From the NCBI RefSeq assembly GCF_003054055.1, contig NZ_QBKI01000009.1, forward strand, positions 124,001 through 188,000: a DNA stretch of 64,000 bases. Direction: 5' to 3'. Within the stretch, counting starts at the first letter, position 1. The number at the start of each line of letters is the position of its first letter. Shown one piece after another: positions 41,956-50,406 of this stretch. The position numbers and the translations under genes are program-made. The notes below the pieces were generated by a model. That model worked only from the letters and a program-made list of their open reading frames with translations, had not been told where the DNA came from and did no database searches. Source of the stretch: Pontibacter mucosus (lineage in GTDB: Bacteria; Bacteroidota; Bacteroidia; Cytophagales; Hymenobacteraceae).

Positions 41956-43955
41956 GAAGTTGGATGGCGACACCACGGTTCCCGCTCCTGCGCCGGTTGA
42001 TAGCGCTGACGCTGCTTTGCTGCCTCAGCCTGGTCACCGCCTCTGCCCAAAGCCCGGTGCGCTGGCAGATCTCGGCCAGGCTGGAGGCGGACAACACTTA
42101 CACCTTAACTCTGCAGGGAAGCCTCCAACCGGGCTGGCACGTATATGCGGCAGCGGACCCGGAACTGGGGCTGGATGGCCTGCGTTTGGAAGCGGATGAT
42201 CCCTTTCTGACGCTGGAGGACCCGGTACCCCTGCTCACGCCTACCCGTCAACAGGAGGCGCACTTTGATAACAAATGGGTGCCGGTCTACCGGGACACCA
42301 TCGCCCTGGAGCAGCGCCTCTGCGTCCAGGGCCCTGTACCGGCCTCCCTTACGCTCACCCTCACCGGCTTTGCCGCCAGCCGGGAGGCATTCCTTCCTCT
42401 GCGGGAAGAGTTGCGTGTCTCCCTGCCCGGGGGAGAGGAGCTTAGCGCCAACCTCTCCGGCAGCTTGAAGCTGGCATCCTTGGATCTGGCTCGTGCCGCC
42501 GCCTGCGGAACGGAAGCCGCCCATGACGGTTCCCTCCCCACTGTTTTCCTGCTGGGCTTCCTGGGAGGGCTGCTGGCCCTGCTCACGCCCTGCGTATTTC
42601 CCATGGTGCCGCTGACGGTTACCTACTTCAGCAAGGGGGCAGGCAGCAGGCGCCAGGCCCTGCGCCACGGAGGCCTGTTCGGTCTGGGCATCCTTGGCAT
42701 CTACCTGGCCTGCAGCCTGCCGTTCCACCTGCTCGACAGCGTAAACCCCGGATTGCTCAACAGCCTCTCGACCAATGTCTGGGTCAACCTGCTCTTTTTT
42801 GCCGTTTTTGTAGGCTTTGCCCTTTCTTTTTTCGGTGTGTTCGAACTGACTTTACCGGGAAGGCTGACCAACAGGGCAGATGCCCAAGCAGGTCTGGGCA
42901 GCGTGGGAGGCATCTTCTTTCTGGCCCTCACCCTGGTGCTCGTGTCCTTTTCCTGCACCGGCCCTATCCTGGGCACGCTGCTCGTTGGCTCCCTCACAGC
43001 AGCCGGCGGGGCCTGGCAACTCACAGCGGGCATGGGAGGCTTTGGGCTGGCCCTGGCCCTGCCCTTTGCCCTGCTGGCCTTCTTCCCGCACTGGCTTCAG
43101 CACCTCCCCCGCAGCGGGGGCTGGCTGCGCACCATGAAGCGGGCGCTGGCTTTCGTCGAGCTGGCCCTGGCGCTCAAATTCCTGAGCAACGCGGACTTGG
43201 TGGCCCAGTGGGGGCTGCTCAAACGGGAGGTCTTCATCGGCCTCTGGCTCCTGCTGGCCGTGGGGCTGGGGCTGTACCTGCTCGGCATCCTGCGATTTCC
43301 CGATGAGCCACGCGGCCAGGCCATCGGCCGGGGACGGCAGGTGGCGGGGCTGCTGACCTTAATTTTTGGGCTTTACCTGGCTTCGGGACTGGCCAACTCA
43401 CCCCAGGGCAGCCTGCGCCTGGTGAGCGGCTTCCCTCCGCCCTGGGGCTACAGCCTCTATAGCCGGGCAGAATCCCAAATTAACGCTGAGAACCCTGTTC
43501 AACCTAAGGTGGTGAACGACCTGGAGACGGCCATGCGACTGGCCAGAGAGGAGCAAAAGCCCCTCCTGCTGGACTTCACCGGTCATGCCTGCGTGAACTG
43601 CCGTAAAATGGAAGAGCAGGTTTGGACAGCGCCGGCCGTATCCAGGCTGCTCCGGGAGGAGGTGATCCTGGTATCACTCTACGTGGACGACCGCCAGTCC
43701 TTGCCCCTCATTGAGCGCTTCACTTATACCGATCTGGGGGGCACCTTGCGGGAGGTGCGCACGGTGGGCGAGAAATGGTCTGCTTTCCAGGCCCTCAACT
43801 TCGGGCAGGTGACCCAGCCCCTCTACGTGCTCCTGAGTCCGGACCGGCAGCTGCTCAACCAGCCGATCGGGTACACCCCGGATGAACGGGTCTATGAGGC
43901 CTGGCTGCGCTGCGGCCTGAATACACCCTCAACTACAAAAAGGGAAGCACCCTGA
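41952..43955 (+). CDS. dsbD: Thiol:disulfide interchange protein DsbD
   Basis: The 667-residue protein has a signal peptide, an N-terminal alpha domain, eight membrane helices with TPCVFPMVPLTVTYF and FSCTGPILGT (membrane cysteines), and a C-terminal thioredoxin domain with HACVNCRKMEEQVW (C547, C550). It moves electrons from cytoplasmic thioredoxin across the inner membrane to periplasmic proteins such as the TlpA-like protein in this operon. The N-terminal alpha domain seems to lack the usual cysteine pair, which would explain the separate alpha protein encoded just before it. Confidence 0.94.
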   Translation: MRSWMATPRFPLLRRLIALTLLCCLSLVTASAQSPVRWQISARLEADNTYTLTLQGSLQPGWHVYAAADPELGLDGLRLEADDPFLTLEDPVPLLTPTRQQEAHFDNKWVPVYRDTIALEQRLCVQGPVPASLTLTLTGFAASREAFLPLREELRVSLPGGEELSANLSGSLKLASLDLARAAACGTEAAHDGSLPTVFLLGFLGGLLALLTPCVFPMVPLTVTYFSKGAGSRRQALRHGGLFGLGILGIYLACSLPFHLLDSVNPGLLNSLSTNVWVNLLFFAVFVGFALSFFGVFELTLPGRLTNRADAQAGLGSVGGIFFLALTLVLVSFSCTGPILGTLLVGSLTAAGGAWQLTAGMGGFGLALALPFALLAFFPHWLQHLPRSGGWLRTMKRALAFVELALALKFLSNADLVAQWGLLKREVFIGLWLLLAVGLGLYLLGILRFPDEPRGQAIGRGRQVAGLLTLIFGLYLASGLANSPQGSLRLVSGFPPPWGYSLYSRAESQINAENPVQPKVVNDLETAMRLAREEQKPLLLDFTGHACVNCRKMEEQVWTAPAVSRLLREEVILVSLYVDDRQSLPLIERFTYTDLGGTLREVRTVGEKWSAFQALNFGQVTQPLYVLLSPDRQLLNQPIGYTPDERVYEAWLRCGLNTPSTTKREAP

Positions 43956-44101
43956 ACTCATGGGCTTTCATCTGGGATTTCCTTTCTACCATACCCTGTG
44001 TGTTTCCTGTTTGTGTTGCTCGGGGAGGGGAGCGCCATGCTCCTCTCCCTTCCCCACCGCCTGTACCAACTAAGTGTTTAAGGTGAGTTTTGGTTAAATG
44101 A

Positions 44102-44134
44102 AAGGCGTCCAGGTTTTGCCGGGGCGCCTTTTCC
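44102..44134 (+). terminator. Terminator of the redox operon
   Basis: AAGGCGTCC (44102-44110) pairs with GGGGCGCCTT (44121-44130, one G-T pair), followed by TTCCCCTTT. Confidence 0.65.
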
Positions 44135-44160
44135 CCTTTCTCCCACCTGTCCATAAAAAA

Positions 44161-44198
44161 GACAGGTACCGAAGGGGTTATTCCCCCCGGTACCTGTC
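44161..44198 (-). terminator. Terminator of the DUF6520/MauE genes
   Basis: GACAGGTACCG (44161-44171) pairs perfectly with CGGTACCTGTC (44188-44198). On the minus strand six T follow. It lies 21 bases after the stop at 44219. Confidence 0.88.
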
Positions 44199-44218
44199 CC
44201 TACTCGCCGAGCATCGTA

Positions 44219-44503
44219 TTAGAACTGCCGGTGTGCCTTTCTGATCACCTGCCCGTTGGCCTCTGCCTCAGACACCGTCTCCGGGATCGGCTCGTTGGCA
44301 TTCAGCTGCAGCTGCACCATGCACAACTCTATCGTATTAGTGGTTTTGCAATCACCACTTGGCCCTGCTGCAGGGCTGCCGATGGCGTCGCCTTCCACCA
44401 GGTACCAGCCGGAGTCGAGCGCGGCAGGCGCGCTGAAGGCCATGGTGCCGGCGGCCACCAATACAGCGGCCAGTGCGAGGAAATTTACTTTAAGTCTTTT
44501 CAT
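44219..44503 (-). CDS. DUF6520-family secreted protein
   Basis: The ATG at 44503 gives a 94-residue product with MKRLKVNFLALAAVLVAAGT and a signal peptide end at MAFSAPA, the typical start of DUF6520 proteins of Bacteroidota. The mature part is short and has two cysteines (DCKTTNTIELC), which could form a disulfide. It follows a MauE-like redox membrane protein gene on the same strand at 31 bases and faces the DsbD/TlpA operon, so its disulfide may be handled by those proteins. Function of the family is unknown. Confidence 0.8.
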   Translation of the reverse strand: MKRLKVNFLALAAVLVAAGTMAFSAPAALDSGWYLVEGDAIGSPAAGPSGDCKTTNTIELCMVQLQLNANEPIPETVSEAEANGQVIRKAHRQF

Positions 44504-44534
44504 GCTTGAAAAATGAAAAAGGTTTAACAAATAC

Positions 44535-45014
44535 TTATCTGCGGTCACTTGGGTAGGCCGCCCCACCTGAAGAAGGCGCTCTCCCGAACCCGCCCCCTCG
44601 CTTTATCTTCACAAACAGAAATAAACCATATACCGCCAGGACAGTGAACAGCAGGTTAAATACCAGGTGCTCCCGCCAGCTCAGCTCGCTCAGCACCCCG
44701 CCGCAGGCGCAGGGCAACGCTTCCCAAAAGCCAAACACGGCCAGGCCCACATAACCGGTAAAGAGCAGCAGGAGACCCAGCGAAAGCCAGAGCCCCGCCA
44801 GCAGATAGCGCCGGACCACCAGGCAAGTTGCCGCCACCAGCTCTATACCGGGCAGCGCCCACACCAGATGAACCGTCAGCCATTCGGGCAAGGGCTGGAG
44901 CAGGAGCTGCGCGGCGAAGACCTCCGGCTCCTGCCATTTGCTCACGGCCGCATAGACCCACAGCGTGATCAGGGCCAGCCTTACTCCCATCAGATGTGCC
45001 GTTGTTTTCTTCAT
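44535..45014 (-). CDS. MauE/DoxX-like redox-associated membrane protein
   Basis: From the ATG at 45014 the product is 159 residues with four membrane helices and the motif ALPCACGGVLSELSWREHL, where the CxC pair sits in the loop after the third helix as in MauE-type proteins needed for disulfide formation in methylamine dehydrogenase. It probably takes part in thiol oxidation or quinone-linked electron flow at the inner membrane. No methylamine genes are present. The DUF6520 gene behind it is the likely functional partner. Confidence 0.82.
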   Translation of the reverse strand: MKKTTAHLMGVRLALITLWVYAAVSKWQEPEVFAAQLLLQPLPEWLTVHLVWALPGIELVAATCLVVRRYLLAGLWLSLGLLLLFTGYVGLAVFGFWEALPCACGGVLSELSWREHLVFNLLFTVLAVYGLFLFVKIKRGGGFGRAPSSGGAAYPSDRR

Positions 45015-45207
45015 GGCGCTTCCTTTCTTGAAACCTGCTTGAAGGAAATCAGGGATGACACGACAGGGAGTTCTCCCCCACATGGCTACCCCTTAAGCGT
45101 ATGCTGTAAAGGTAGCCGACTGGCTGCGCATCACCTGTTACCTTATGTTAGGAAGAGCGGAAAGGTATGTTCCGAAAAGACGGAACATAGGTTCAAGGAG
45201 TGAAAAG

Positions 45208-45816
45208 CTAAGCACGCCTGTTTTCCCGGATCAGCCGGCTGAGCGACTGCGGTGTCACGCCCAGGTAAGAGGCGATCACCTCCCGGGAGGCGTGCTGCCC
45301 GATCCGGGGATGGGTCTGCTGCAGGTCCTGGTAGCGCTCCCAGGCGGAGCGCGTGAGCAAATCCTTTGTTCTTTTCTGGTGAAAGGCGCAGTAGTGCAAA
45401 AGCAGCCCCCGGAGCAGGGGCTCTACGCCCGGCACCTGCCTCACCAGCTCCGTGACCTGCCGGTAGGAAAGGGACAGCAGCGCGCTCTCCGGATTTACTT
45501 CCAGGTATACATCTGAGGGCTGCCGCAGAAAGAAGGAGGTGACGGGCACGGCCCAGGAATCCTCCCGCCATAAAAACAGGGTAATGGCGCGGCCGGAAGA
45601 GTCATCGTAATAGTAGCCGCGCACCATACCCCGGTCCACATAGTACAGGTACTCGGGAACCTGCCCGGCGCTGAGCAGGAGCTGCTGGCGGGCATAGCGG
45701 CTCTCAGCCACCATCCCCGCCAGGCTGGCTTCCAGCTTTTCCAGCAGCCCCTTTTCTTTGAGCTCCTCAGGAACGGAATCTCCGGCCAGGGACTCCACCA
45801 ATCGCTTTACCTGCAT
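45208..45816 (-). CDS. Crp/Fnr-family transcriptional regulator
   Basis: The 202-residue protein has an N-terminal cyclic-nucleotide-binding-like beta roll (about 30-125; LLLSAGQVPEYLYYVDRGMV, RAITLFLWREDSWAVPVTSF) and a C-terminal HTH (HASREVIASYLGVTPQSLSR). The cNMP-binding Arg/Glu set is not conserved, which is usual for Bacteroidota members that may sense other signals. It is upstream of the MauE/DUF6520 genes on the same strand and may regulate them or the redox operon. Confidence 0.9.
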   Translation of the reverse strand: MQVKRLVESLAGDSVPEELKEKGLLEKLEASLAGMVAESRYARQQLLLSAGQVPEYLYYVDRGMVRGYYYDDSSGRAITLFLWREDSWAVPVTSFFLRQPSDVYLEVNPESALLSLSYRQVTELVRQVPGVEPLLRGLLLHYCAFHQKRTKDLLTRSAWERYQDLQQTHPRIGQHASREVIASYLGVTPQSLSRLIRENRRA

Positions 45817-46009
45817 AGCCGTGCCTGCTGCCTTTAGGAACGGAGGCTCTGTTCATGCCCCGCTCCGACATGATGATGGTTGAGGTGGTGATGGTCACCG
45901 TGGTGGTCGTGGGATCCGTGGAGGAGGGATCCCCTCCCTGCCAGCCTTCTTTTCTGAAGGAGAACAGGCGCTTGCTTACCAGTTTCAGCTTTTCGTTTCT
46001 CTTCTTCAT
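45767..46009 (-). CDS. Short Thr-rich peptide, lanthipeptide-precursor-like
   Basis: The 80-residue frame begins MKKRNEKLKLVSKRLFSFRK, continues EGWQGGDPSSTDPTTTTVTI and TTSTIIMSERG. The Lys/Leu leader, a Gly-Gly and then a Thr/Ser-dense part are the features of class I lanthipeptide-type precursors that are common in Bacteroidota. There is no Cys in the predicted core and no LanB/LanC gene in the window, so ring formation here is doubtful. The last 50 bases overlap the start of the Crp/Fnr gene. It may be a real small peptide with another fate. Confidence 0.42.
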   Translation of the reverse strand: MKKRNEKLKLVSKRLFSFRKEGWQGGDPSSTDPTTTTVTITTSTIIMSERGMNRASVPKGSRHGYAGKAIGGVPGRRFRS

Positions 46010-46152
46010 GCCGCTTTTTTAGGAGCAAACCTATATCCTTTTGCACCTATCCTGAAATAAATTAGATGAACGCTTGTTTTATATAGATAAAAAAAGTACT
46101 ATATTGAGAAAAGAAAGCGAACAACACCCTTACCACGACAACAAACTTAACG

Positions 46153-47217
46153 ATGGCACACATCCCTCTCCGCCGGGTAGGGACACATGGTCTCGCCTGG
46201 GCAATCTTTATCGCTTACGAAGTCTCCATCATTTTCTTCACCTCCACCCTGCAGCGGGTCTATTGGTGGGAGTACCTGGGCTTCTACCTGCTCAACATTC
46301 TCCTCTTCTATGTCAATGCGCATGTGGTACTCCCCTACTGCTTCGCCAAGCGGGGCAGCCCCTGGCTCCTGCTTTTGCTCCTGCCCCTGGAACTGGGGCT
46401 TTACATCATCCTGCAATACGGACTGGAGCTCTTCTATAACCTATTCCGGCCTGTGCCCAAGCCCCTGCTTTTCCAGCAGAAGTTTATCCTCAGCTACCTC
46501 TGGCGCGGCATTTATTTCTTTATGCTGAGCACCCCCTACTGGCTCGTGCGGCGCACGATTGAGAACACCAAAACCATCAGCCGGCTGCAGGTGGAGCGGT
46601 ACCGGATCCAGAAAGAGAAAGCCGAGCTGGAAAAGGATCTGGTCAAATCCCAGAACGCCTACCTCCAGGCGCAGATCAACCCCCACTTTCTCTTCAATAC
46701 CCTGAACTTTCTCTACAACCAGGTCATGGACGTCTCCCCCAAGGCTTCGGAGGGCATCCTGCTCCTCTCCCAGGTCATGCGCCACGCGCTGGCCACCGTT
46801 CACGAGGACGGCAAAACGGAGCTCACCCGGGAGCTGGACCACATCCGGCAGTACATCGCCCTGAACCAGCTCCGCTTTCAGCATCCCCTCCACCTGCACC
46901 TGCAGGCAGAAGGCCAGCTGCAGGGACTCCGCCTGCCCCCCTTGCTCCTGCTCACCCTCGTGGAGAACATGTTCCGCCACGGGGACCTGACAGACCCGGA
47001 CCACCCGGCCCGCATTACCCTGCGCCAGGAGGCAGGCACCCTCTCCTTCTGCACCCGCAATAAGAAAAGGACCTCCTATGTCCGGAGCGGCCACCGCCTG
47101 GGCCTTGAAAACGCCCGGACCAGGCTCCTGAACACCTACGGCCCTGACGGGCACTGCCTGGGCATACACGAGGACGAGCGCAACTACACGGTTCACCTTC
47201 AAATCAATACCATATGA
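46153..47217 (+). CDS. LytS-type sensor histidine kinase
   Basis: The 354-residue protein has four N-terminal membrane helices (to about residue 135), a linker coiled coil, and the His_kinase motif QAQINPHFLFNTLNFLYNQV with His178. The ATPase part has LLLTLVENMFRHGDLT (N box) and GHRLGLENARTRLLNTYG (G box). It senses a membrane or extracytoplasmic signal and phosphorylates the LytTR regulator whose gene overlaps its stop by four bases. It faces away from the redox cluster and might control it. Confidence 0.93.
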   Translation: MAHIPLRRVGTHGLAWAIFIAYEVSIIFFTSTLQRVYWWEYLGFYLLNILLFYVNAHVVLPYCFAKRGSPWLLLLLLPLELGLYIILQYGLELFYNLFRPVPKPLLFQQKFILSYLWRGIYFFMLSTPYWLVRRTIENTKTISRLQVERYRIQKEKAELEKDLVKSQNAYLQAQINPHFLFNTLNFLYNQVMDVSPKASEGILLLSQVMRHALATVHEDGKTELTRELDHIRQYIALNQLRFQHPLHLHLQAEGQLQGLRLPPLLLLTLVENMFRHGDLTDPDHPARITLRQEAGTLSFCTRNKKRTSYVRSGHRLGLENARTRLLNTYGPDGHCLGIHEDERNYTVHLQINTI

Positions 47218-47939
47218 TAACCTGTTATATCGTAGACGACGAGGCGCACGCCATCCAGGTACTGGCACGCTACGTGGAACAAACGCCGGGGCTGTCCCTG
47301 GTGGGGTCCGAGGAAAACCCCTTGCTTGCCCTGCAGACCATTCGCTCCGGCCGGGTCAGCCCGCAGCTGGTTTTTGTCGATGTGGACATGCCCCAGCTAT
47401 CCGGCATCGAGCTGGCAGGACTCCTGAACCCCTTCTCCCGCGTGATATTTACCACCGCCTATGAGGAGTTCGCCCTGCAGGCGTTTGATCAGAACGCAGT
47501 AGACTACCTGCTCAAACCCATCATCTATGAGCGTTTTCTCAAGGCAGTCCAGCGCCTGCAGGACTTGCCCCCGTCCGGCAACAGGCAGTGGCAGGCAGAA
47601 TGCTTTTTTATCAAGGGTAACTTTAAGGGTACATTCACCCGCATTGCGCTGAAGGATGTCCTCTACATCGAGGCCATGCAGAATTACATCCGCATCCACA
47701 CCGTGGAGGGCATACACATGACCTACCTGACGATGAAGGAGATGGAGGACTACCTGCCTAAAGAAAGCTTTGTGCGGGTGCACAAGTCCTTTATCGTGCA
47801 AGCTTCCTTTGTGAAGGGCGTAGAGGGGAACCAGATCATACTGGATAACAAGGCCACGCTTCCGTTGGGCGCCACCTACCGCGAGGCCTTCCTGGCTGAG
47901 GTAAACGCCAGGCTGTGGAAGAGCAGGCGACTGCCCTGA
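47214..47939 (+). CDS. LytTR-family response regulator
   Basis: The 241-residue protein has a receiver domain (D8 and D9 in IVDDEAHA, phospho-acceptor D56 in LVFVDVDMPQLSG, Thr in VIFTTAYEEFA, Lys in YLLKPIIYE) and a LytTR DNA-binding domain (about 135-238; LYIEAMQNYIRIHTVEG, FVRVHKSFIVQASFV, LPLGATYREAFLAEV). Coupled to the LytS-type kinase gene through an ATGA overlap. LytTR sites are usually direct repeats; I saw no obvious pair in the close vicinity. Confidence 0.94.
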   Translation: MITCYIVDDEAHAIQVLARYVEQTPGLSLVGSEENPLLALQTIRSGRVSPQLVFVDVDMPQLSGIELAGLLNPFSRVIFTTAYEEFALQAFDQNAVDYLLKPIIYERFLKAVQRLQDLPPSGNRQWQAECFFIKGNFKGTFTRIALKDVLYIEAMQNYIRIHTVEGIHMTYLTMKEMEDYLPKESFVRVHKSFIVQASFVKGVEGNQIILDNKATLPLGATYREAFLAEVNARLWKSRRLP

Positions 47940-48324
47940 GGCGGTACATCTCCCCACAGCAAATGTTCTGGTCATCTTCATAACAGCCGGCCAGCACCTG
48001 GTGAACGGAGCTATAGGTATGGTCGAAACCTCAGGTCGCGCAGACAGGAAATAGGCGCATGCGTATTCCGCCCAGGAAAACTTGACCCGTTCAGCTTTTC
48101 TTTCTGAGGAAAGGCAGCGATTAAGCACTAAAATTCAAGAACACACTCGCCGCTATCACTGCCTTCCTGTACGTAACGTCGCGGGAGGCAACCAGCGACC
48201 TCATGGCCTCGGCCGGGCCGGGAAGGGATGTCTACTGGTGACTACCAAGTAGGGTTCTTCAGGGGTATACCAGGCATTTAGCATGAGCAGGTTATCAAAC
48301 CTGTGCCTTCCCATCAAACTTGTT
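47940..48324. other. Intergenic stretch, no gene seen
   Basis: Between the LytTR gene (plus) and the sulfatase gene (minus), which converge, no credible frame was found; a terminator-like hairpin follows at 48325. Confidence 0.5.
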
Positions 48325-48368
48325 TTATAACCAGCCTGAACTGAAGGCCCAGGCTGGTTATAAACTTT
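48325..48368. terminator. Shared terminator between convergent genes
   Basis: TTATAACCAGCCT (48325-48337) pairs with AGGCTGGTTATAA (48351-48363), 13 base pairs, followed on the plus strand by ACTTTTT. It can serve the LytTR gene and, in reverse, the sulfatase gene. Confidence 0.8.
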
Positions 48369-48403
48369 TTGTTCTGGCTAAACTTTACAGTTTCAGGGTA
48401 ATC

Positions 48404-49945
48404 TTACAGATTCCCGCCCTCTTTGGCTAGCAACTGTTTGGCACCGTCGTCCTCATACTTGTCGAGCAGGCCCTCCAGCTGCTTTTGGAGTTTGGCGGTG
48501 ATTTTCTCGTAGCCTTTCTTGCCGTAGAGGTTGTTCATCTCGCTCGGGTCCTTCTGCAGGTCGTACAGCTCCCAGCCCTCTACCCTTTTGTAGAAGCGGA
48601 TAAGCTTGTAGCGGCCTGTCTTAATGCCGAAGTGCGGTGAAACGGAGTGCTCGCCGTTCTCATAGTAATGGTAATACATCGCCTCGCGGCCTTTGGCTTT
48701 CTTACTGGTCAGCAGCGGCAGGAACGACTCGCCCTGCATGTCTTTCGGGATGGCCACCCCAGCGGCATCGAGCATGGTCGGGGCAATGTCAAGGTTCATC
48801 ACAAAATGCTCCGAGGTGGTGCCCGGCTTTACCACGCCCGGGTAGCGCATCACCATCGGCGTGCGGAAGGACTCCTCGTACATAAAGCGCTTGTCGAACC
48901 AACCGTGCTCGCCCATGTAAAAACCCTGGTCCGACATGTAAATCACGATGGTATTCTCGGCCAGGCCATTCTTGTCCAGGTAATCAAGCGTGCGGCCGAT
49001 ACTGCGGTCCAGGGAGGCAGCCGTGGCCAGGTAATCGCGCATGTAGCGCTGGTACTTCCACTCCACCAGCTGCTTGCCCTGCAGGTTGCGCGCCATCAGG
49101 TCATCGTAAATGGGCTTGTAGTAGGCCGTGAACCGGGCCCGCTGCTCGGCATTCATGCGCACGATGTTGCCTTCTTTCAGGTTATCGTAGTCCGGGTACA
49201 TCTTCAGGTCATAGCCCATGATCATGGTTTTGTCGATGGTCATGTCCTGCACACGGGCCGCCTCGCGGTTAGTATAGTTGTCGTAGAAGTTGGCCGGCAG
49301 CGGGAAGGTTTTGTCATCGAACATGCCCATGTCGTCCAGGTCCGGCATCCAGGTGCGATGCGTGGCCTTGTGGCCAATCACCAGGGCAAAGGGCTTGCTC
49401 TTGTCGCGGCTGTCGAGCCACTCCTCGGCCACGTCCTCGGTGATGCTGGTCACGTAGCCTTCGATGCGCTCGCGGCTTCCGTCCATGTTGATAAAGTCTG
49501 GGTTGAAGTAGTGCCCCTGGCCCGGAAGGATTTTCCAGTAGTCGAAGCCCTGCGGGTCGCTCTCCAGGTGCCACTTGCCTACCCAGGCCGTCTGGTAGCC
49601 GCCTTTGCCCAGTTCCTTGATGAAGCTGTTCTGACTGCCGTCGAAGTGGGAGTTCTCGTTGTCCTTGAAGCCGTTCTTGTGGCTATACTTGCCCGTCAGG
49701 ATAACGGCGCGGCTCGGCCCGCAAATCGAATTGGTCACATAGGCTTTGTTGAAGGTGGCGCCTTCCTTGGCAATGCGATCGATGTTGGGCGTCTGCATCA
49801 GGTTGCCCCCGTAGGCGCTGATGGCCTGAAACGCGTGGTCGTCGGACACGATGATGACGATGTTGGGCCGTTTGGCCGGCTGCTGTGCCAGCGCCGCAAA
49901 GCTCCACACAAAAGCCGCCAGGAGTAAGAGTACGTTTTTGGTCAT
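48404..49945 (-). CDS. Secreted type I sulfatase
   Basis: From the ATG at 49945 (one 12 bases upstream is possible) the 513-residue product has a signal peptide (LLLLAAFVWSFAALA). The sulfatase signature ICGPSRAVILTGKYSHKNG holds Cys75, which is converted to formylglycine; NIVIIVSDDHAFQA supplies metal-binding Asps, and GHYF..., ESFRTPMVMRYPG follow. It removes sulfate from glycans in the periplasm or at the surface. It is the last gene of the SusC/SusD/BACON operon. An anaerobic sulfatase-maturing enzyme is not in the window, so an FGE elsewhere must activate it. Confidence 0.92.
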   Translation of the reverse strand: MTKNVLLLLAAFVWSFAALAQQPAKRPNIVIIVSDDHAFQAISAYGGNLMQTPNIDRIAKEGATFNKAYVTNSICGPSRAVILTGKYSHKNGFKDNENSHFDGSQNSFIKELGKGGYQTAWVGKWHLESDPQGFDYWKILPGQGHYFNPDFINMDGSRERIEGYVTSITEDVAEEWLDSRDKSKPFALVIGHKATHRTWMPDLDDMGMFDDKTFPLPANFYDNYTNREAARVQDMTIDKTMIMGYDLKMYPDYDNLKEGNIVRMNAEQRARFTAYYKPIYDDLMARNLQGKQLVEWKYQRYMRDYLATAASLDRSIGRTLDYLDKNGLAENTIVIYMSDQGFYMGEHGWFDKRFMYEESFRTPMVMRYPGVVKPGTTSEHFVMNLDIAPTMLDAAGVAIPKDMQGESFLPLLTSKKAKGREAMYYHYYENGEHSVSPHFGIKTGRYKLIRFYKRVEGWELYDLQKDPSEMNNLYGKKGYEKITAKLQKQLEGLLDKYEDDGAKQLLAKEGGNL

Positions 49946-49987
49946 GGCTATACGCATGATTTAATAATTGCTCCTTTTTACTTTTAA

Positions 49988-50377
49988 CTAATTGGGAAGC
50001 TGCTCTATCGTTAACCTAACTGGTTCAAGATTAAAAGTTGGGTTAATTGTTATCTCCGCTTTCCGGCTTGCTCCAGTTGTGTTGGGCGCCAGTGTAACCA
50101 ATACGGTTTGGTTTCCTGAGCCATAAAACTTGGCAGGTTTGCACCACGCTTTGGATTCTTCAGGCACAACCATCCACCAACCGTTTGAACCTGCATTGAT
50201 AACAAGCTCAATAGTGGCGCCCGAGGCGGGATAAGCCGTCAGTTTATTTTGAAGCTCAACTGTAAAAGCTGATGGTTGCGGCTTTGCCGGCATATCCTCC
50301 TTTGCACAGGAAGCGGCTACGAAAAGCAGCAACAGAAGAGGTATGAGCGAGATATAATTTATTTTGGCTCTTTTCAT
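49988..50377 (-). CDS. BACON-domain lipoprotein
   Basis: The 129-residue product starts with a lipoprotein signal ending in AASC (about residue 24). The mature part is one BACON-type Ig fold: FTVELQNKLTAYPASGATIE, GSNGWWMVVPEESKAWCKPA, TVLVTLAPNTTGASRKAEIT and VRLTIEQLP. BACON domains bind mucins or carbohydrates or act as spacers in surface glycan proteins of Bacteroidota. It lies between SusD and sulfatase genes and is probably the surface glycan-binding protein of the locus, although unusually short with a single domain. Confidence 0.8.
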   Translation of the reverse strand: MKRAKINYISLIPLLLLLFVAASCAKEDMPAKPQPSAFTVELQNKLTAYPASGATIELVINAGSNGWWMVVPEESKAWCKPAKFYGSGNQTVLVTLAPNTTGASRKAEITINPTFNLEPVRLTIEQLPN

Positions 50378-50406
50378 GATCACGTTCGCTAAAATGATGC
50401 GTTAAA

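Noticed and set aside
45834..46046. His-rich 70-codon minus-strand frame overlapping the Thr-rich peptide gene
   Set aside because: The HDHHGDHHH stretch arises from reading the repetitive Thr codons one frame over; the Thr-rich frame has the better leader and start.
48647..49927. 426-codon plus-strand frame opposite the sulfatase
   Set aside because: It mirrors the sulfatase codons and is His/Val/Leu-biased, as expected from antisense reading; the sulfatase motifs on the minus strand are decisive.
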